DNA of 56,572 nucleotides from an uncultured Clostridia bacterium (GCA_947178255.1 CAMWXP010000007.1:1-56572); one strand, 5' to 3'; shown: positions 7,414-16,505, numbered from the stretch's first letter. Program-made: numbers and translations. The notes: generated by a model not told the origin, from the letters alone.

Positions 7414-8574
7414 TTAGTTGTAGCGCACCGTGACGATTTTGCCCATCTTTTTAAGGTTGTCGGCAAGCTTGTCGACAAGCTTAAGCTTCATGCGCGTTTC
7501 TATCGGCAAGCCGTCGTGCGCGTGGTTTTGCGACTGCCCGACAAAAAAGTGTACGTCGGTGCTGTCCTCGAACAGCATTTTCGCAAGCAGCGTTGCGCCG
7601 TCGCGTTTATTCAATGTAGCGGCATCGGTGTCGGCGGGGTTAAGGTAGTTTTCGGACAGCTCCAACACCCTGCGTATTGTAACAACGCCCTCGGTGGTGA
7701 GGTCTATACCGTCTATATACCCAATGGGCGGGATATCTTTGTCGGGGAAATCGACGGCGGCGCTGACTTCTTTTCCGAGCTGACGCGCGACGATTTGCGA
7801 GCTTGTTCCGCCGCACACCGCCTTTTTGCCTTTGATCGCCATAAAGTCCGCCACGTACTGCGCGTCGTCCTCTTTGTGAATGGGCGGCCCGACGAATACG
7901 GACGTTACGGCATGCTCGCGAACCTTTATGCCCAACACGGTGGTATCGTCCCCGGGTTCGTACATATACAGCTCGTTGCACTCGCCCGCCAGCGCCGCCG
8001 AAATGGCGCGAGCCGACATCGTAGGCTTGACAACCCGCTTTAAGTATTCCTTTATCTGCGGGCGCTCCCAGCCGAAATTCATCATCATACCTATGCCCGC
8101 ATGCTCAACGCCGTCGCTGGTAACTATTACCGCGTCGCCCGCTTGCAAATTGAGCTTGGTCGTGTACACGTTTTTGCCGAGTATGACAGACTTTTCGCGA
8201 TCGAGGTCGCTAACCTCACCGTTGCGTATAAGTATCGCCGCGGGGTTGTCGAACTCTATAAGGTCGCCCTTGCCCTCGTTGTTGATAAGAAACACCGAAA
8301 AAGTGGCGTAAGCAACGTTACGCACCTTACATACGGGCAGCGATGCGATAAGCGTTTCTATACAGTCCTTAATTGGTATGCCCGCCGACAGCATCGTGCA
8401 CAAAATCTTGGACGACAACGTTGCCAAAATATTGGCTTTTACGCCGCTGCCCATGCCGTCGCAAAGCACGGCGGTAAGCACGTCGCCGTTTACCGCATAC
8501 TCCACGCGGTCGCCGCATAATTCCTCGCCGACATGATTGAGCGAGGTATATCCTCTTTCTATAAAGTAACTCAA
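7414..8574 (-). CDS. SpoIIE-type PP2C serine phosphatase next to sensory hydrogenase
   Basis: 386 aa. The PPM/SpoIIE phosphatase core shows the metal-binding aspartates in LCDGMGSG (D39), SDGVEHAG and GDDTTVL. There is no transmembrane segment and no obvious separate sensor domain. Its ATG overlaps the HydS stop (ATGA), so the two proteins should be made together. SpoIIE-type phosphatases beside group C hydrogenases are a known association and are thought to pass an H2 or redox signal to a phosphorylated target. The target is not visible in this window. Confidence 0.9.
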   Translation of the reverse strand: MSYFIERGYTSLNHVGEELCGDRVEYAVNGDVLTAVLCDGMGSGVKANILATLSSKILCTMLSAGIPIKDCIETLIASLPVCKVRNVAYATFSVFLINNEGKGDLIEFDNPAAILIRNGEVSDLDREKSVILGKNVYTTKLNLQAGDAVIVTSDGVEHAGIGMMMNFGWERPQIKEYLKRVVKPTMSARAISAALAGECNELYMYEPGDDTTVLGIKVREHAVTSVFVGPPIHKEDDAQYVADFMAIKGKKAVCGGTSSQIVARQLGKEVSAAVDFPDKDIPPIGYIDGIDLTTEGVVTIRRVLELSENYLNPADTDAATLNKRDGATLLAKMLFEDSTDVHFFVGQSQNHAHDGLPIETRMKLKLVDKLADNLKKMGKIVTVRYN

Positions 8575-10295
8575 CTGTCTTTTTCCTCAATCATGGTAGC
8601 TTTAAGTTTTAAAAGTGCAACCTTTGTTTCAGCCGTCGTTTCGCCGAGCAGCGACGCGATTTCCTGCGCCACGCGCATTTGCTTTTCGATAACGGTGTCG
8701 GTTACGGCAAGCGTGTCGCGCTTGACCTTGCTAAGCTCCTCGTCGTAATTGACCTTTTCGGTTATATCGGTAAGCACGACCAAAAGCGCCTTTTCCTTTT
8801 CGAGCGGCACAATCATCATGTCCACGTACTTGCCGGTTTTGTCTATTTTCAGCTTGTCTACGTGAACGGGCTTGCCGCTGTCCGCCGCCTTAAACGCCGC
8901 AGTCGGGTCGAAGCAGTCGAAAATGTAATCGGGCGATTTTATGCCTATCATGGCTTGCGCCTTGCGGTTGATTTCCGATATGGACAAATCGTCGCCGCAA
9001 ACGATAATGCCGTTGGGACTGTTTTCTATTATAACGTTGCCCATAGACTCCGCTTTTTCGCGCATGTACGGCACGCACATTTCCACCTCGGCATAGCCGT
9101 TGATTACAGCCCAAGCCTTTTCGCGGCATGTCGAATATCCGCACGCGCCGCAGTTAAGCTCGTCGGCCTCGCATGTCTTGCCCGTGCTTGCAAGCACAGC
9201 CTTTATCTCGTCCTCGGTAGGCACTCTGTCGCCCGCTTTTTTGGGCTTGAACATTTTGGAAATGTCGGGATAATCGGGCACCACGTCTGCAGGCACGCTG
9301 CTTACGTAATTGCGCACCTTAACGTTGGCTTCAACACTGCCGCCCGCGCGCTTGATGGAACACGGTCCGTTTACGCACGCGCCCTCGCACGCGTTTATCT
9401 CCAAAAACACATGCTTGACGGACAGCAAATCCTCTATGGCTTGGTCGAGCCTGTTTACGCCGTCCACCGCTATGTACTCATATCCGTCGGGGAACTCGTC
9501 GAACGACTTGATTATGCCGCGCGATATGGGATAATACTTGGCTTTGAGCGCTGTCTGTTCGGCTGTAGCCGCGACCTCGGCGGACGCTTTTGCGCTCGCC
9601 TTTTCAGCTTGCTTTTTGGGCATTGCGGGCGCGGGCGTATCTGATATTTCCACGCCCTTTTGCGCGAGTATCGCCATAAGCTCCTCAAAGGTAAGCGCAC
9701 CCGATAGCACGCCGCTTTCCTTGGCTTCACGCTTTTTGGCAATGCACGGTCCGATAAACACTATGTCGGCGCCGGGATAGCGCGACTTTAATATTTTGGC
9801 GTGCGCGACCATCGGCGAATCGACGGGCGCGAGGTATTTCAGCGCGGCGTGGTGATACAACTCGATAGCGCGGTTTACCGCAGGGCATGCCGAAGTGATA
9901 AAGTTTTCGTACTTACCCGAAGCGAGCAGTTTTTTGTACTCGGCAGTTACCGCCGCAGCGCCCTCCGACGTTTCGAACGCGTCGTAAAAGCCTATAGCTT
10001 TGAGCGCAGTGCGCATCGGCTCGAACGAGCTCAGCCCGAACGACGCGACAAATGCGGGTGCGACAGACGCGATTACCTTATCGCTTTTTTGTAGCAACCG
10101 AAGAATAGCGTCGGAATCATTGTGAACGCTTTTGGCGTTTCGCGGACAAGCAACGGTGCAATGCCCGCACAGTATACAACGACTCTCTATTATCTTAGCC
10201 TGACCGCCCTGCGCGTCGATAGCCTTGACGGGACAAGCGCGCAAGCACTTGTAGCAATTTTTGCAGTTTGCCTTTTGAAAATCGAGATACAACAT
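8571..10295 (-). CDS. hydS: Sensory [FeFe]-hydrogenase (group C, HydS-like) with Fe-S and PAS domains
   Basis: 574 aa. In order: two [4Fe-4S] ferredoxin motifs (10-60), H-cluster domain with TSACP (134-138), GPCIAKK (182-188) and NACEGACVNGPC (301-312), an extra Fe-S domain (C375, C382, C385, C390, C407), a PAS domain (~415-520) and a C-terminal helix. The cysteine that relays protons in catalytic enzymes (second C of TSCCP) is alanine here, as described for slow sensory hydrogenases. An Ala/Lys-rich low-complexity stretch (about 216-250) is inserted between L2 and L3. It probably senses H2 and signals through the PAS region to the coupled phosphatase. Confidence 0.92.
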   Translation of the reverse strand: MLYLDFQKANCKNCYKCLRACPVKAIDAQGGQAKIIESRCILCGHCTVACPRNAKSVHNDSDAILRLLQKSDKVIASVAPAFVASFGLSSFEPMRTALKAIGFYDAFETSEGAAAVTAEYKKLLASGKYENFITSACPAVNRAIELYHHAALKYLAPVDSPMVAHAKILKSRYPGADIVFIGPCIAKKREAKESGVLSGALTFEELMAILAQKGVEISDTPAPAMPKKQAEKASAKASAEVAATAEQTALKAKYYPISRGIIKSFDEFPDGYEYIAVDGVNRLDQAIEDLLSVKHVFLEINACEGACVNGPCSIKRAGGSVEANVKVRNYVSSVPADVVPDYPDISKMFKPKKAGDRVPTEDEIKAVLASTGKTCEADELNCGACGYSTCREKAWAVINGYAEVEMCVPYMREKAESMGNVIIENSPNGIIVCGDDLSISEINRKAQAMIGIKSPDYIFDCFDPTAAFKAADSGKPVHVDKLKIDKTGKYVDMMIVPLEKEKALLVVLTDITEKVNYDEELSKVKRDTLAVTDTVIEKQMRVAQEIASLLGETTAETKVALLKLKATMIEEKDS

Positions 10296-10299
10296 GGCA

Positions 10300-10545
10300 C
10301 TATCCCAATAACGGCAAAATTTCGTCGTCGAACTTTTGTTCGGCGTTTGCGCCGTTTACGCCGAGTATGTAGTTGCCGTCGGCCTTGACCGCAACGCCGT
10401 CGCTACACCGATTGAGGCAAAAACAGGCGCGAAGCTCGATTTTGTCCGCCAAACCGCGCTCGGCTATAAGGCGCTTGAACGTTTCTATAACGTCGTACGA
10501 GCCTTTAAGATGGCAGGAACTGCCCACACAAACACTTAGTATCAT
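10300..10545 (-). CDS. [2Fe-2S] thioredoxin-like ferredoxin (NuoE/HydC C-terminal type)
   Basis: 81 aa. The four-cysteine pattern of thioredoxin-fold [2Fe-2S] proteins is present: C-V-G-S-S-C near the N-terminus and C-F-C-L-N-R-C in the middle. It is 4 bp upstream of hydS and presumably its electron partner. GAGGA precedes the ATG. I see no convincing promoter directly upstream, so transcription may come from adhE. Confidence 0.88.
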   Translation of the reverse strand: MILSVCVGSSCHLKGSYDVIETFKRLIAERGLADKIELRACFCLNRCSDGVAVKADGNYILGVNGANAEQKFDDEILPLLG

Positions 10546-10572
10546 ATGAATCCTCTATAATAAAAGATAAAG

Positions 10573-10589
10573 TTTAATTCGGAATTATT
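10573..10589. repeat. AATTCCGAATT-type repeat, copy 2 (single unit)
   Basis: One TTAATTCGGAATTA unit in the spacer upstream of the [2Fe-2S] gene. Confidence 0.55.
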
Positions 10590-10590
10590 G

Positions 10591-10665
10591 ATTATAAATG
10601 AAATTACGGATTACGTTGTACCCTATCAACATAAGGGCGCGAAGCGCAGTCCGTAATTTATAATT
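10591..10665. repeat. Imperfect palindrome in the APH/[2Fe-2S] spacer
   Basis: AAATTACGGA (10601-10610) pairs with TCCGTAATTT (10650-10659), and the pairing extends outwards through ATTATAAA/TATAAT. Two small hairpins lie inside (CCCT...AGGG and GCGC-GAA-GCGC), giving a three-way junction. There is no clean T-run, so it is not a standard terminator. Confidence 0.5.
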
Positions 10666-10677
10666 TTTAATTCTTAA

Positions 10678-11424
10678 TTAGTACAAACAAACGTCAGCCC
10701 ACTTGGCAAGCATTTCGCGCTCCTGCGGTTTGCCTTTGACCATTTGGGAAGCCGCGACGATAGGCAGCCAGTTTTGAACGTACTGCAAAGCGGTGTCCGC
10801 TTTCTTACAGAAGTTTTGAAGGTAAAACACCGCGGTCTTGGTATCGCCCGCAAGCATAAACAGCAGGTACGTACGCGCGGTGTCGGCGGAAGCGTTGCCG
10901 ATAGTTGCGTGCGACCAGTCGATTACGCAAGCGTCGCCGTTTTCGGTTATAATAACGTTGGACGGGTTAAAGTCGCCGTGGCACAGCTTATTGTGCTTGC
11001 GCATGCCGTCCAAACGCATTTGAAGCTCGTACCTTGTGGTGGCGTCCAGTCCCGACAGCTCTATCTTGCGTGTGAACTTGGCGTGCTGCTTGTTAAGCTC
11101 GGGTGCGGTAAGTCTGTGCATGGAAAGCTGAATATCGATGAGTTTAAGGATGTATTCGTCCTTCTTTTCGGGGTTTTCCTCTATCATCTTGGCAAGCGAT
11201 TTACCCTCTACGTAGTCCATTACGATAGCAAGTCTGCCGTCGTCCAAACGCTTTACCTCGTGTACCTTGGGCACAAACAAGCCGGTCTCCTCGACGCGCG
11301 TTTGGTTGAGAACTTCGTTGAATATATCCGACTTTTTGTAGTCGGCGGCAAATACCTTGTAGCAAAGGTCGCCTTCTCTGTAAACCGTCTTATTGGGACG
11401 GGTTGCGATTTCGGTTAATGCCAT
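10678..11424 (-). CDS. Aminoglycoside/choline phosphotransferase-family kinase
   Basis: 248 aa with the protein-kinase-like fold of the APH family: a Brenner-type HGDFNPSN catalytic loop (CHGDFNPSNVI) and VIDWSHA in place of DFG. The substrate is unknown; members act on aminoglycosides, choline, thiamine and other small molecules. The start is 2 bp after the adhE stop, and its Shine-Dalgarno (GGAGGG) lies within the end of adhE, so it is co-transcribed with adhE. That context favours metabolic repair or a regulatory role over antibiotic resistance (inference). Confidence 0.82.
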   Translation of the reverse strand: MALTEIATRPNKTVYREGDLCYKVFAADYKKSDIFNEVLNQTRVEETGLFVPKVHEVKRLDDGRLAIVMDYVEGKSLAKMIEENPEKKDEYILKLIDIQLSMHRLTAPELNKQHAKFTRKIELSGLDATTRYELQMRLDGMRKHNKLCHGDFNPSNVIITENGDACVIDWSHATIGNASADTARTYLLFMLAGDTKTAVFYLQNFCKKADTALQYVQNWLPIVAASQMVKGKPQEREMLAKWADVCLY

Positions 11425-11426
11425 AA

Positions 11427-14027
11427 TTATTTACCCTCCTTGCCGTAGTAGGCGTTGAGATACATTTGCTTGATTTCGGCAATCATCGGATAGCGCGGGT
11501 TGGCGCCTGTACACTGATCGTCGAATGCATCGCGGCTCATTTGGTCGAGCGTCTTTAAGAACTGCTCTTCGGGCACGCCCGCGTCCTTAATAGTGGCGGG
11601 CAAGCCAACTTCCTTGCGCAAATCTTCCAGCTTGGTTATAAGCTTTTCAAACTTCTCCTCGTCGGTCTTGCCCTTGATGCCTACCGATTCGGCAACGTCG
11701 GCATAGCGACGCAGGCACACGGGATGGTCGTATTGCGGGAAGGTGCCTATCTTGGTGGGTGCCTCGACGGCGTTAAAGCGCATAACTTCGGGAAGAAGCA
11801 ACGCGTTAGCCATGCCGTGCGGCAAGTGGTGGAAAGAACCGAGCTTGTGAGCCATAGAGTGGCAAATACCGAGGAAAGCGTTTGCAAACGCCATACCCGC
11901 CATAGTAGCGGCATTGGCCATTTTTGCGCGAGCAACCTCGTCCGAGCCGTTTTTGTACGCAGTCGGCAGGTAGTCGAATATCATCTTTATAGCTTCCTTT
12001 GCAATACCGTCGGTGTACTCGCTGGACATTACGGACGCAATAGCCTCTAACGAGTGAACCATAGCGTCGTAACCGGAGTTGGCGGTAAGGCCTTTGGGAA
12101 TACTCATCATAAGCGCAGGATCGCATATAGCCATCTTAGGCAAAAGCTCATAGTCGGCAATCGGGTATTTCATGCCCGTCGATTCGTCGGTGATAACGGC
12201 GAACGGAGTAACCTCCGAGCCGGTACCCGCGGTGGTCGTGATAGCGACAAAGTACGCCTTGTAACCCATCTTGGGGAACTTGTATACGCGTTTGCGGATA
12301 TCCATAAAGCGCATTGCCATATCCGCAAAGTCGACTTCGGGATGTTCATACAGCACCCACATAATCTTGCCCGCGTCAAGCGCCGAGCCGCCGCCGAGCG
12401 CTACGATAGCGTCGGGCTCGAACGAACGCATAGCCTCCGCGCCCTTCTTTGCCGAAGCAAGCGTGGGATCGGGCTGAACATCGCTGAACGTGGTGTTTAC
12501 TATGCCCATCTCGTTGAGTCTGTCGCTTACGAGCTTAGAAAATCCGCTCTTAAACAAGAACTCGTCGGTGACTATAAACACGCGTTTTTTACCCATTTCT
12601 TTAAGCTCTTGCAAAGCGACGGGCATGCAGCCTTTTTTGAAGTAAACCTTTTCCGGCGCGCGGAACCACAGCATATTCTCTCTCCTTTTTGCTACTGTCT
12701 TGTAGTTTAACAAGTGCTTGACCGACACGTTTTCCGATACGGAGTTGCCGCCCCACGACCCGCAACCGAGTGTGAGCGACGGAAGAAGTTTGAAGTTGTA
12801 AATATCGCCTATGCCGCCTTGCGCCGCAGGAGTGTTTACAAGTATGCGGCAGGTCTTCATCAGGTCGCCGAAGCGCGAAATCTTATCCGCCGCCGAATAT
12901 TCGTTGGCGTAAATGACGGAAGTGTGGCCGTAGCCGCCGTCGGCTACAAGCTTTTCCGCCTTTTTGAGTGCGTCCTCAAAGTCCTCCGCCTTGTACATTG
13001 CAAGTACGGGCGAAAGTTTTTCGTGCGCAAACGGTTCGGCAAGCTCAACACTGGTTACCTCGCCAACCAATATCCTAGCGGTTTGCGGTACTTCGAAGCC
13101 GCAAAGCTTAGCGATAGTCGGCGCGAACTGACCAACTATCTTGGCGTTGACCGAGCCGTTTATAAGTATAGTTCCGCGAACCTTTTCCGTTTCTTCCTCG
13201 TTAAGGAAGTACGCGCCGCGGTAAGCCAATTCCTTTTTGAACGCATCGTACACGTCCTTCATTACTATAACCGACTGCTCGGACGCGCAAATCATGCCGT
13301 TATCGAACGATTTGCTGTGCAGTACGGACGACGCCGCAAGCTCGATATTTGCCGAGCTGTCTATAATTACGGGAGTGTTGCCGGGGCCTACGCCTACCGC
13401 GGGCTTGCCGGAGCTGTACGCCGCACGAACCATGCCGGGGCCGCCGGTAGCCAAAATAAGGTCGCAGCCGCTCATAACCGCGCCGGACAAAGCGACGCTG
13501 GGCACGTCTATCCAGCCGATAATGCCCTCGGGCGCGCCCGCCTTGACGGCAGCGTCGAGTATTACCTTTGCCGCCGCAATCGTGCAGTTCTTTGCACGCG
13601 GGTGCGGCGAGAATATAAGACCGTTTCTCGTCTTTAACGCGAGAAGCGCTTTGAATATTGCTGTGGACGTAGGATTGGTTGTGGGAACGATAGCCGCAAT
13701 AACGCCTACCGGCTCCGCCAAAACTTCCACTCCGTACGAGTCGTCGCGGCTTACCACGTCACAGGTTTTAATGTCGCGGTATGCGTTGTAAATGTATTCC
13801 GCGGCGTAGTGGTTCTTTATAACCTTGTCTTCCACAATGCCCATGCCCGTTTCGGTAACAGCCATTTCCGCAAGGTCGAGCCTTACTTTGTCGGCGGCGG
13901 TAGCGGCGGCTAAGAAAATCTTATCAACCTGCTCCTGAGTGTACGTGGAGTACTTGACTTGCGCTTCCCTTACGCGCTTGATTAGCGCTTTAAGCGACTG
14001 TTCGTCTTGTACAATGAGTTCGTCCAT
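11427..14027 (-). CDS. adhE: Bifunctional acetaldehyde-CoA / alcohol dehydrogenase
   Basis: 866 aa, full family length. The N-terminal aldehyde dehydrogenase domain contains the catalytic cysteine in NGMICASEQSV. The C-terminal iron-dependent alcohol dehydrogenase domain has GGGSALDAGK and the histidine-rich metal site around CHSMAHKLGSFHHLPHG. It reduces acetyl-CoA to ethanol with two NADH and assembles as filaments (spirosomes) in other bacteria. The start at 14027 is chosen because GGAGGT stands 6 nt before the ATG; an upstream in-frame ATG at 14069 would overlap the transcription start. It is the first gene of a long minus-strand stretch that continues into the hydrogenase operon. Confidence 0.97.
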   Translation of the reverse strand: MDELIVQDEQSLKALIKRVREAQVKYSTYTQEQVDKIFLAAATAADKVRLDLAEMAVTETGMGIVEDKVIKNHYAAEYIYNAYRDIKTCDVVSRDDSYGVEVLAEPVGVIAAIVPTTNPTSTAIFKALLALKTRNGLIFSPHPRAKNCTIAAAKVILDAAVKAGAPEGIIGWIDVPSVALSGAVMSGCDLILATGGPGMVRAAYSSGKPAVGVGPGNTPVIIDSSANIELAASSVLHSKSFDNGMICASEQSVIVMKDVYDAFKKELAYRGAYFLNEEETEKVRGTILINGSVNAKIVGQFAPTIAKLCGFEVPQTARILVGEVTSVELAEPFAHEKLSPVLAMYKAEDFEDALKKAEKLVADGGYGHTSVIYANEYSAADKISRFGDLMKTCRILVNTPAAQGGIGDIYNFKLLPSLTLGCGSWGGNSVSENVSVKHLLNYKTVAKRRENMLWFRAPEKVYFKKGCMPVALQELKEMGKKRVFIVTDEFLFKSGFSKLVSDRLNEMGIVNTTFSDVQPDPTLASAKKGAEAMRSFEPDAIVALGGGSALDAGKIMWVLYEHPEVDFADMAMRFMDIRKRVYKFPKMGYKAYFVAITTTAGTGSEVTPFAVITDESTGMKYPIADYELLPKMAICDPALMMSIPKGLTANSGYDAMVHSLEAIASVMSSEYTDGIAKEAIKMIFDYLPTAYKNGSDEVARAKMANAATMAGMAFANAFLGICHSMAHKLGSFHHLPHGMANALLLPEVMRFNAVEAPTKIGTFPQYDHPVCLRRYADVAESVGIKGKTDEEKFEKLITKLEDLRKEVGLPATIKDAGVPEEQFLKTLDQMSRDAFDDQCTGANPRYPMIAEIKQMYLNAYYGKEGK

Positions 14028-14075
14028 AATACCTCCAAAAATGTTTAGCCGTGCAAGCAAAAATCGCACGTATAC

Positions 14076-14104
14076 ATTATATTATATTTGCCGTCGATTG
14101 TCAA
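14076..14104 (-). promoter_or_regulatory. Sigma-A promoter of adhE
   Basis: TTGACA (14104-14099), 17-nt spacer, TATAAT (14081-14076), with a leader of about 42 nt. A single TTGTTAA half-site lies just upstream of the -35, but no full Rex palindrome is visible. Confidence 0.9.
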
Positions 14105-14174
14105 GACGGATTTAACAACTTATCCACAAACAAAAAATATTTGACAAATCGGTAAGCCAATTTAATATTTACTA

Positions 14175-14203
14175 TTGCTTTTTGCCCGCCTTTATGCTAC
14201 AAT
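14175..14203 (+). promoter_or_regulatory. Promoter of the aldo/keto reductase (leaderless start)
   Basis: TTGCTT (14175-14180), 17-nt spacer, TACAAT (14198-14203) with an extended -10 TG. Only 6 nt separate it from the ATG at 14210. Confidence 0.75.
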
Positions 14204-14209
14204 TATTTT

Positions 14210-15145
14210 ATGGATTATAAAAGTATAGGCGGAATACAATCCTCGTCGCTTGTTTTGGGCTGTATGCGGATTGCAAATAAGCTGCTCCCCGAAAACGAGC
14301 GGCTTGTTCGCCTTGCGCTCGATATGGGAATAAACACGTTCGACCACGCCGATATCTACGGCGGCGGCGCGTGCGAGGAAATTTACGGCAAAATCATAGC
14401 GGCAAATAAAGGCATACGGGATAAAATGGTGCTTCAAACCAAATGCGGCATTCGCGGCGGTTGGTACGATTTGAGCTACGACCATATTATAGAGAGCGTG
14501 AACGGCTCGCTCAAAAGACTTAACACCGACTATATAGATATTTTGCTGTTGCACCGCCCCGACACACTTATGCGGCCAGAGCAAATTGCCAAAGCATTTG
14601 ACGAGCTGGAAAAATCGGGCAAGGTGCGCGTGTTCGGCGTAAGCAATTTTTCGGCGGCGCAAATAGACTACCTGCAAAGCGCACTCAACCAAAAACTGCA
14701 AATCAACCAGCTGCAAATGAGCGCGGCGTACTGCCCTATCATAGACAGCGGTTTAAACGCCAATATTTCGGGCTCGTGCGACCGCGCCGACGGCATACTC
14801 GAATACTGCCGCAAGAATAACATAACGATACAAACCTACGGCACGATGCAATGCTCATTCACCGACGAAACAGGTTATTATTACAGCGGCGCGTTTTTGA
14901 CGCCGCATGCCAAAAAGAAGTATTTTGCGCTCAACTTTATGTTGGAAGGATTGGCGCAAAAATACGACACAACGCCCGAGGCGGTGGCAATCGCGTGGAT
15001 ACTGCACCACCCCGCAGGTATGCAAGCGGTTATAGGCACCACGCTCGACAAGCACTTAAAGCTGTACAAAGATTGCTGCGACGTGCCGCTAACCGATTAC
15101 GAATGGTACAAAATTTACGAATCGGCAGGACACACTTTGCCGTAA
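14210..15145 (+). CDS. Aldo/keto reductase (YdhF-like)
   Basis: 311 aa TIM-barrel NAD(P)H-dependent oxidoreductase. The catalytic tetrad is visible: D and Y in FDHADIYGGG, K in QTKCGIRGG, H in LLLHRPD. GVSNFS and the C-terminal VIGTT help bind the cofactor. The substrate is unknown. No Shine-Dalgarno precedes the ATG, which falls at the predicted +1 of the promoter, so the mRNA is probably leaderless. The small membrane protein follows 30 bp later. Confidence 0.93.
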   Translation: MDYKSIGGIQSSSLVLGCMRIANKLLPENERLVRLALDMGINTFDHADIYGGGACEEIYGKIIAANKGIRDKMVLQTKCGIRGGWYDLSYDHIIESVNGSLKRLNTDYIDILLLHRPDTLMRPEQIAKAFDELEKSGKVRVFGVSNFSAAQIDYLQSALNQKLQINQLQMSAAYCPIIDSGLNANISGSCDRADGILEYCRKNNITIQTYGTMQCSFTDETGYYYSGAFLTPHAKKKYFALNFMLEGLAQKYDTTPEAVAIAWILHHPAGMQAVIGTTLDKHLKLYKDCCDVPLTDYEWYKIYESAGHTLP

Positions 15146-15175
15146 AGTGTTACCTACAAATATAGGAAAAATATT

Positions 15176-15601
15176 ATGAGTTCAATAGGCTGTGCAATGA
15201 GCTGGCTTTCACTGCTGTTAAAGTCAAGCACAAAATACAAAGAAATTTCCGCCGACCCCGCCCGCAAGGCGACAACCTCATATTTCGGCATATCCGCAAT
15301 TATAGCGAGCATACTCACTGCGGGATTTATTTTGCTGTGCGTATGGGGCGTTGTCGCGCTTATTGGCGGAATGGATGACGCGGGATTAGGCGAATTGCTT
15401 ATATGGGCGCTTGTCGGTATAATAATCATATGCGCGATATTCATGCTTGCCGAATACATATTCGGCGGACTGCTGGGCGTAATGTACCAATTCCGTTGCA
15501 ACCTCCGCCCTATCTCGTGGATAGCGCTTGTCGTATTTGTTGCGACTGCCGCCGCGATTGTTGTAGGACTGATTTTTATAGTCGACGCAACGGGCATATA
15601 G
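15176..15601 (+). CDS. Small integral membrane protein, unknown
   Basis: 141 aa with three predicted membrane helices (about 37-65, 72-100 and 112-138). No family recognised. It probably shares the aldo/keto reductase transcript. A weak AGGAAA lies upstream of the ATG. Confidence 0.75.
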   Translation: MSSIGCAMSWLSLLLKSSTKYKEISADPARKATTSYFGISAIIASILTAGFILLCVWGVVALIGGMDDAGLGELLIWALVGIIIICAIFMLAEYIFGGLLGVMYQFRCNLRPISWIALVVFVATAAAIVVGLIFIVDATGI

Positions 15602-15644
15602 CAAAAGTATACAACACAAAAAGCACACTTTTTCAAACGATGAC

Positions 15645-15677
15645 AAAAGCTCTCGGACAATTCATTCGAGAGCTTTT
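15645..15677. terminator. Bidirectional terminator between convergent genes
   Basis: AAAAGCTCTCG and CGAGAGCTTTT form a perfect 11-bp stem with an 11-nt loop; the stem ends supply T-runs on both strands. Confidence 0.85.
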
Positions 15678-15718
15678 AACTGCAAATTCAAGTGAGATAA
15701 CTTGAAATTTTTCTTACT

Positions 15719-16429
15719 TTATAAAATGAATTGTTTAACCCACTCAACGGGATTTTCGCGATAAAATCCGCAATGTCCGTAACCTTTCATTTTATGGATA
15801 TGGTATTTTTTTAATCGTCCTTTACAAAGTCGCGCTATATCCTTACTACCATAGATAAACGCAACCTTTTTCCGTTCATCTTGGGACAATTTATAAATTT
15901 TTGTGTTGTAACAACTTTCTACAAGGCTGTTTAGGCTTTCCTGCGAAACAATAGGCGCAATATCCTTTTGGTATTCCCCCATGCCGTTAAAGTGTTTGTT
16001 TAATTCTGTGGCGATATCATATTTGCCCGATTTAATTCTGTTTAAGCATTTAGTATAATTTTTAAGAAAATGGATTTTTATAAATTTCGGAAAATCGAAT
16101 AGCGGAGCGCTGTCTATAACTGCTTTTTCAATCATTTCGGCATTATTACAAAAGAACTCATAAGCAATATTTCCGCCCAAGGAAAAGCCGGCAACCGCGT
16201 AAAGTGAAGTAACGTTATTTTCGGACAGGAATGCTTTTATTTGTCTAATCTCATCAGTTGTCGATACAAACGTAGAATTTTCATAATGTCCTGACAAAGT
16301 GGGGGTAATAACAAAATAGTCGTTTGCAAGGAGCTGTGTTATAGGCGCAAAAAAGTCCGCACTCGTAAATAACGTATGAATAAACAAAACCGCTTTATTA
16401 TTTTTGTCGCCAAACGTCCGAAATTTCAT
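15719..16429 (-). CDS. Alpha/beta hydrolase
   Basis: 236 aa. Nucleophile elbow GFSLGGN, acid in IYGSKD, histidine in GYGHCGF, in the family order. The substrate is unknown. The gene is visibly more AT-rich and richer in AAA/AAT/TTT codons than its neighbours, and stands alone between terminators, which suggests recent acquisition. Its Shine-Dalgarno is AAGG, 9 nt upstream. Confidence 0.88.
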   Translation of the reverse strand: MKFRTFGDKNNKAVLFIHTLFTSADFFAPITQLLANDYFVITPTLSGHYENSTFVSTTDEIRQIKAFLSENNVTSLYAVAGFSLGGNIAYEFFCNNAEMIEKAVIDSAPLFDFPKFIKIHFLKNYTKCLNRIKSGKYDIATELNKHFNGMGEYQKDIAPIVSQESLNSLVESCYNTKIYKLSQDERKKVAFIYGSKDIARLCKGRLKKYHIHKMKGYGHCGFYRENPVEWVKQFIL

Positions 16430-16469
16430 ATTGTAATACCTTAGTTTAATTACTGTTTATAGTACAATC

Positions 16470-16498
16470 AATATATCATAAAAACATAGGAAACTCAA
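16470..16498 (-). promoter_or_regulatory. Promoter of the alpha/beta hydrolase
   Basis: TTGAGT (16498-16493), 17-nt spacer, TATATT (16475-16470); leader about 35 nt. Confidence 0.65.
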
Positions 16499-16505
16499 CT
16501 GATTT

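Noticed and set aside
10678..11424. Antibiotic resistance gene (aminoglycoside kinase)
   Set aside because: Only the fold is supported. It is co-transcribed with adhE and the family has many metabolic substrates.
14105..14174. Rex operator in the adhE promoter region
   Set aside because: Only one TTGTTAA half-site is visible; no second half at the right distance. A Rex motif scan of the full genome would be needed.
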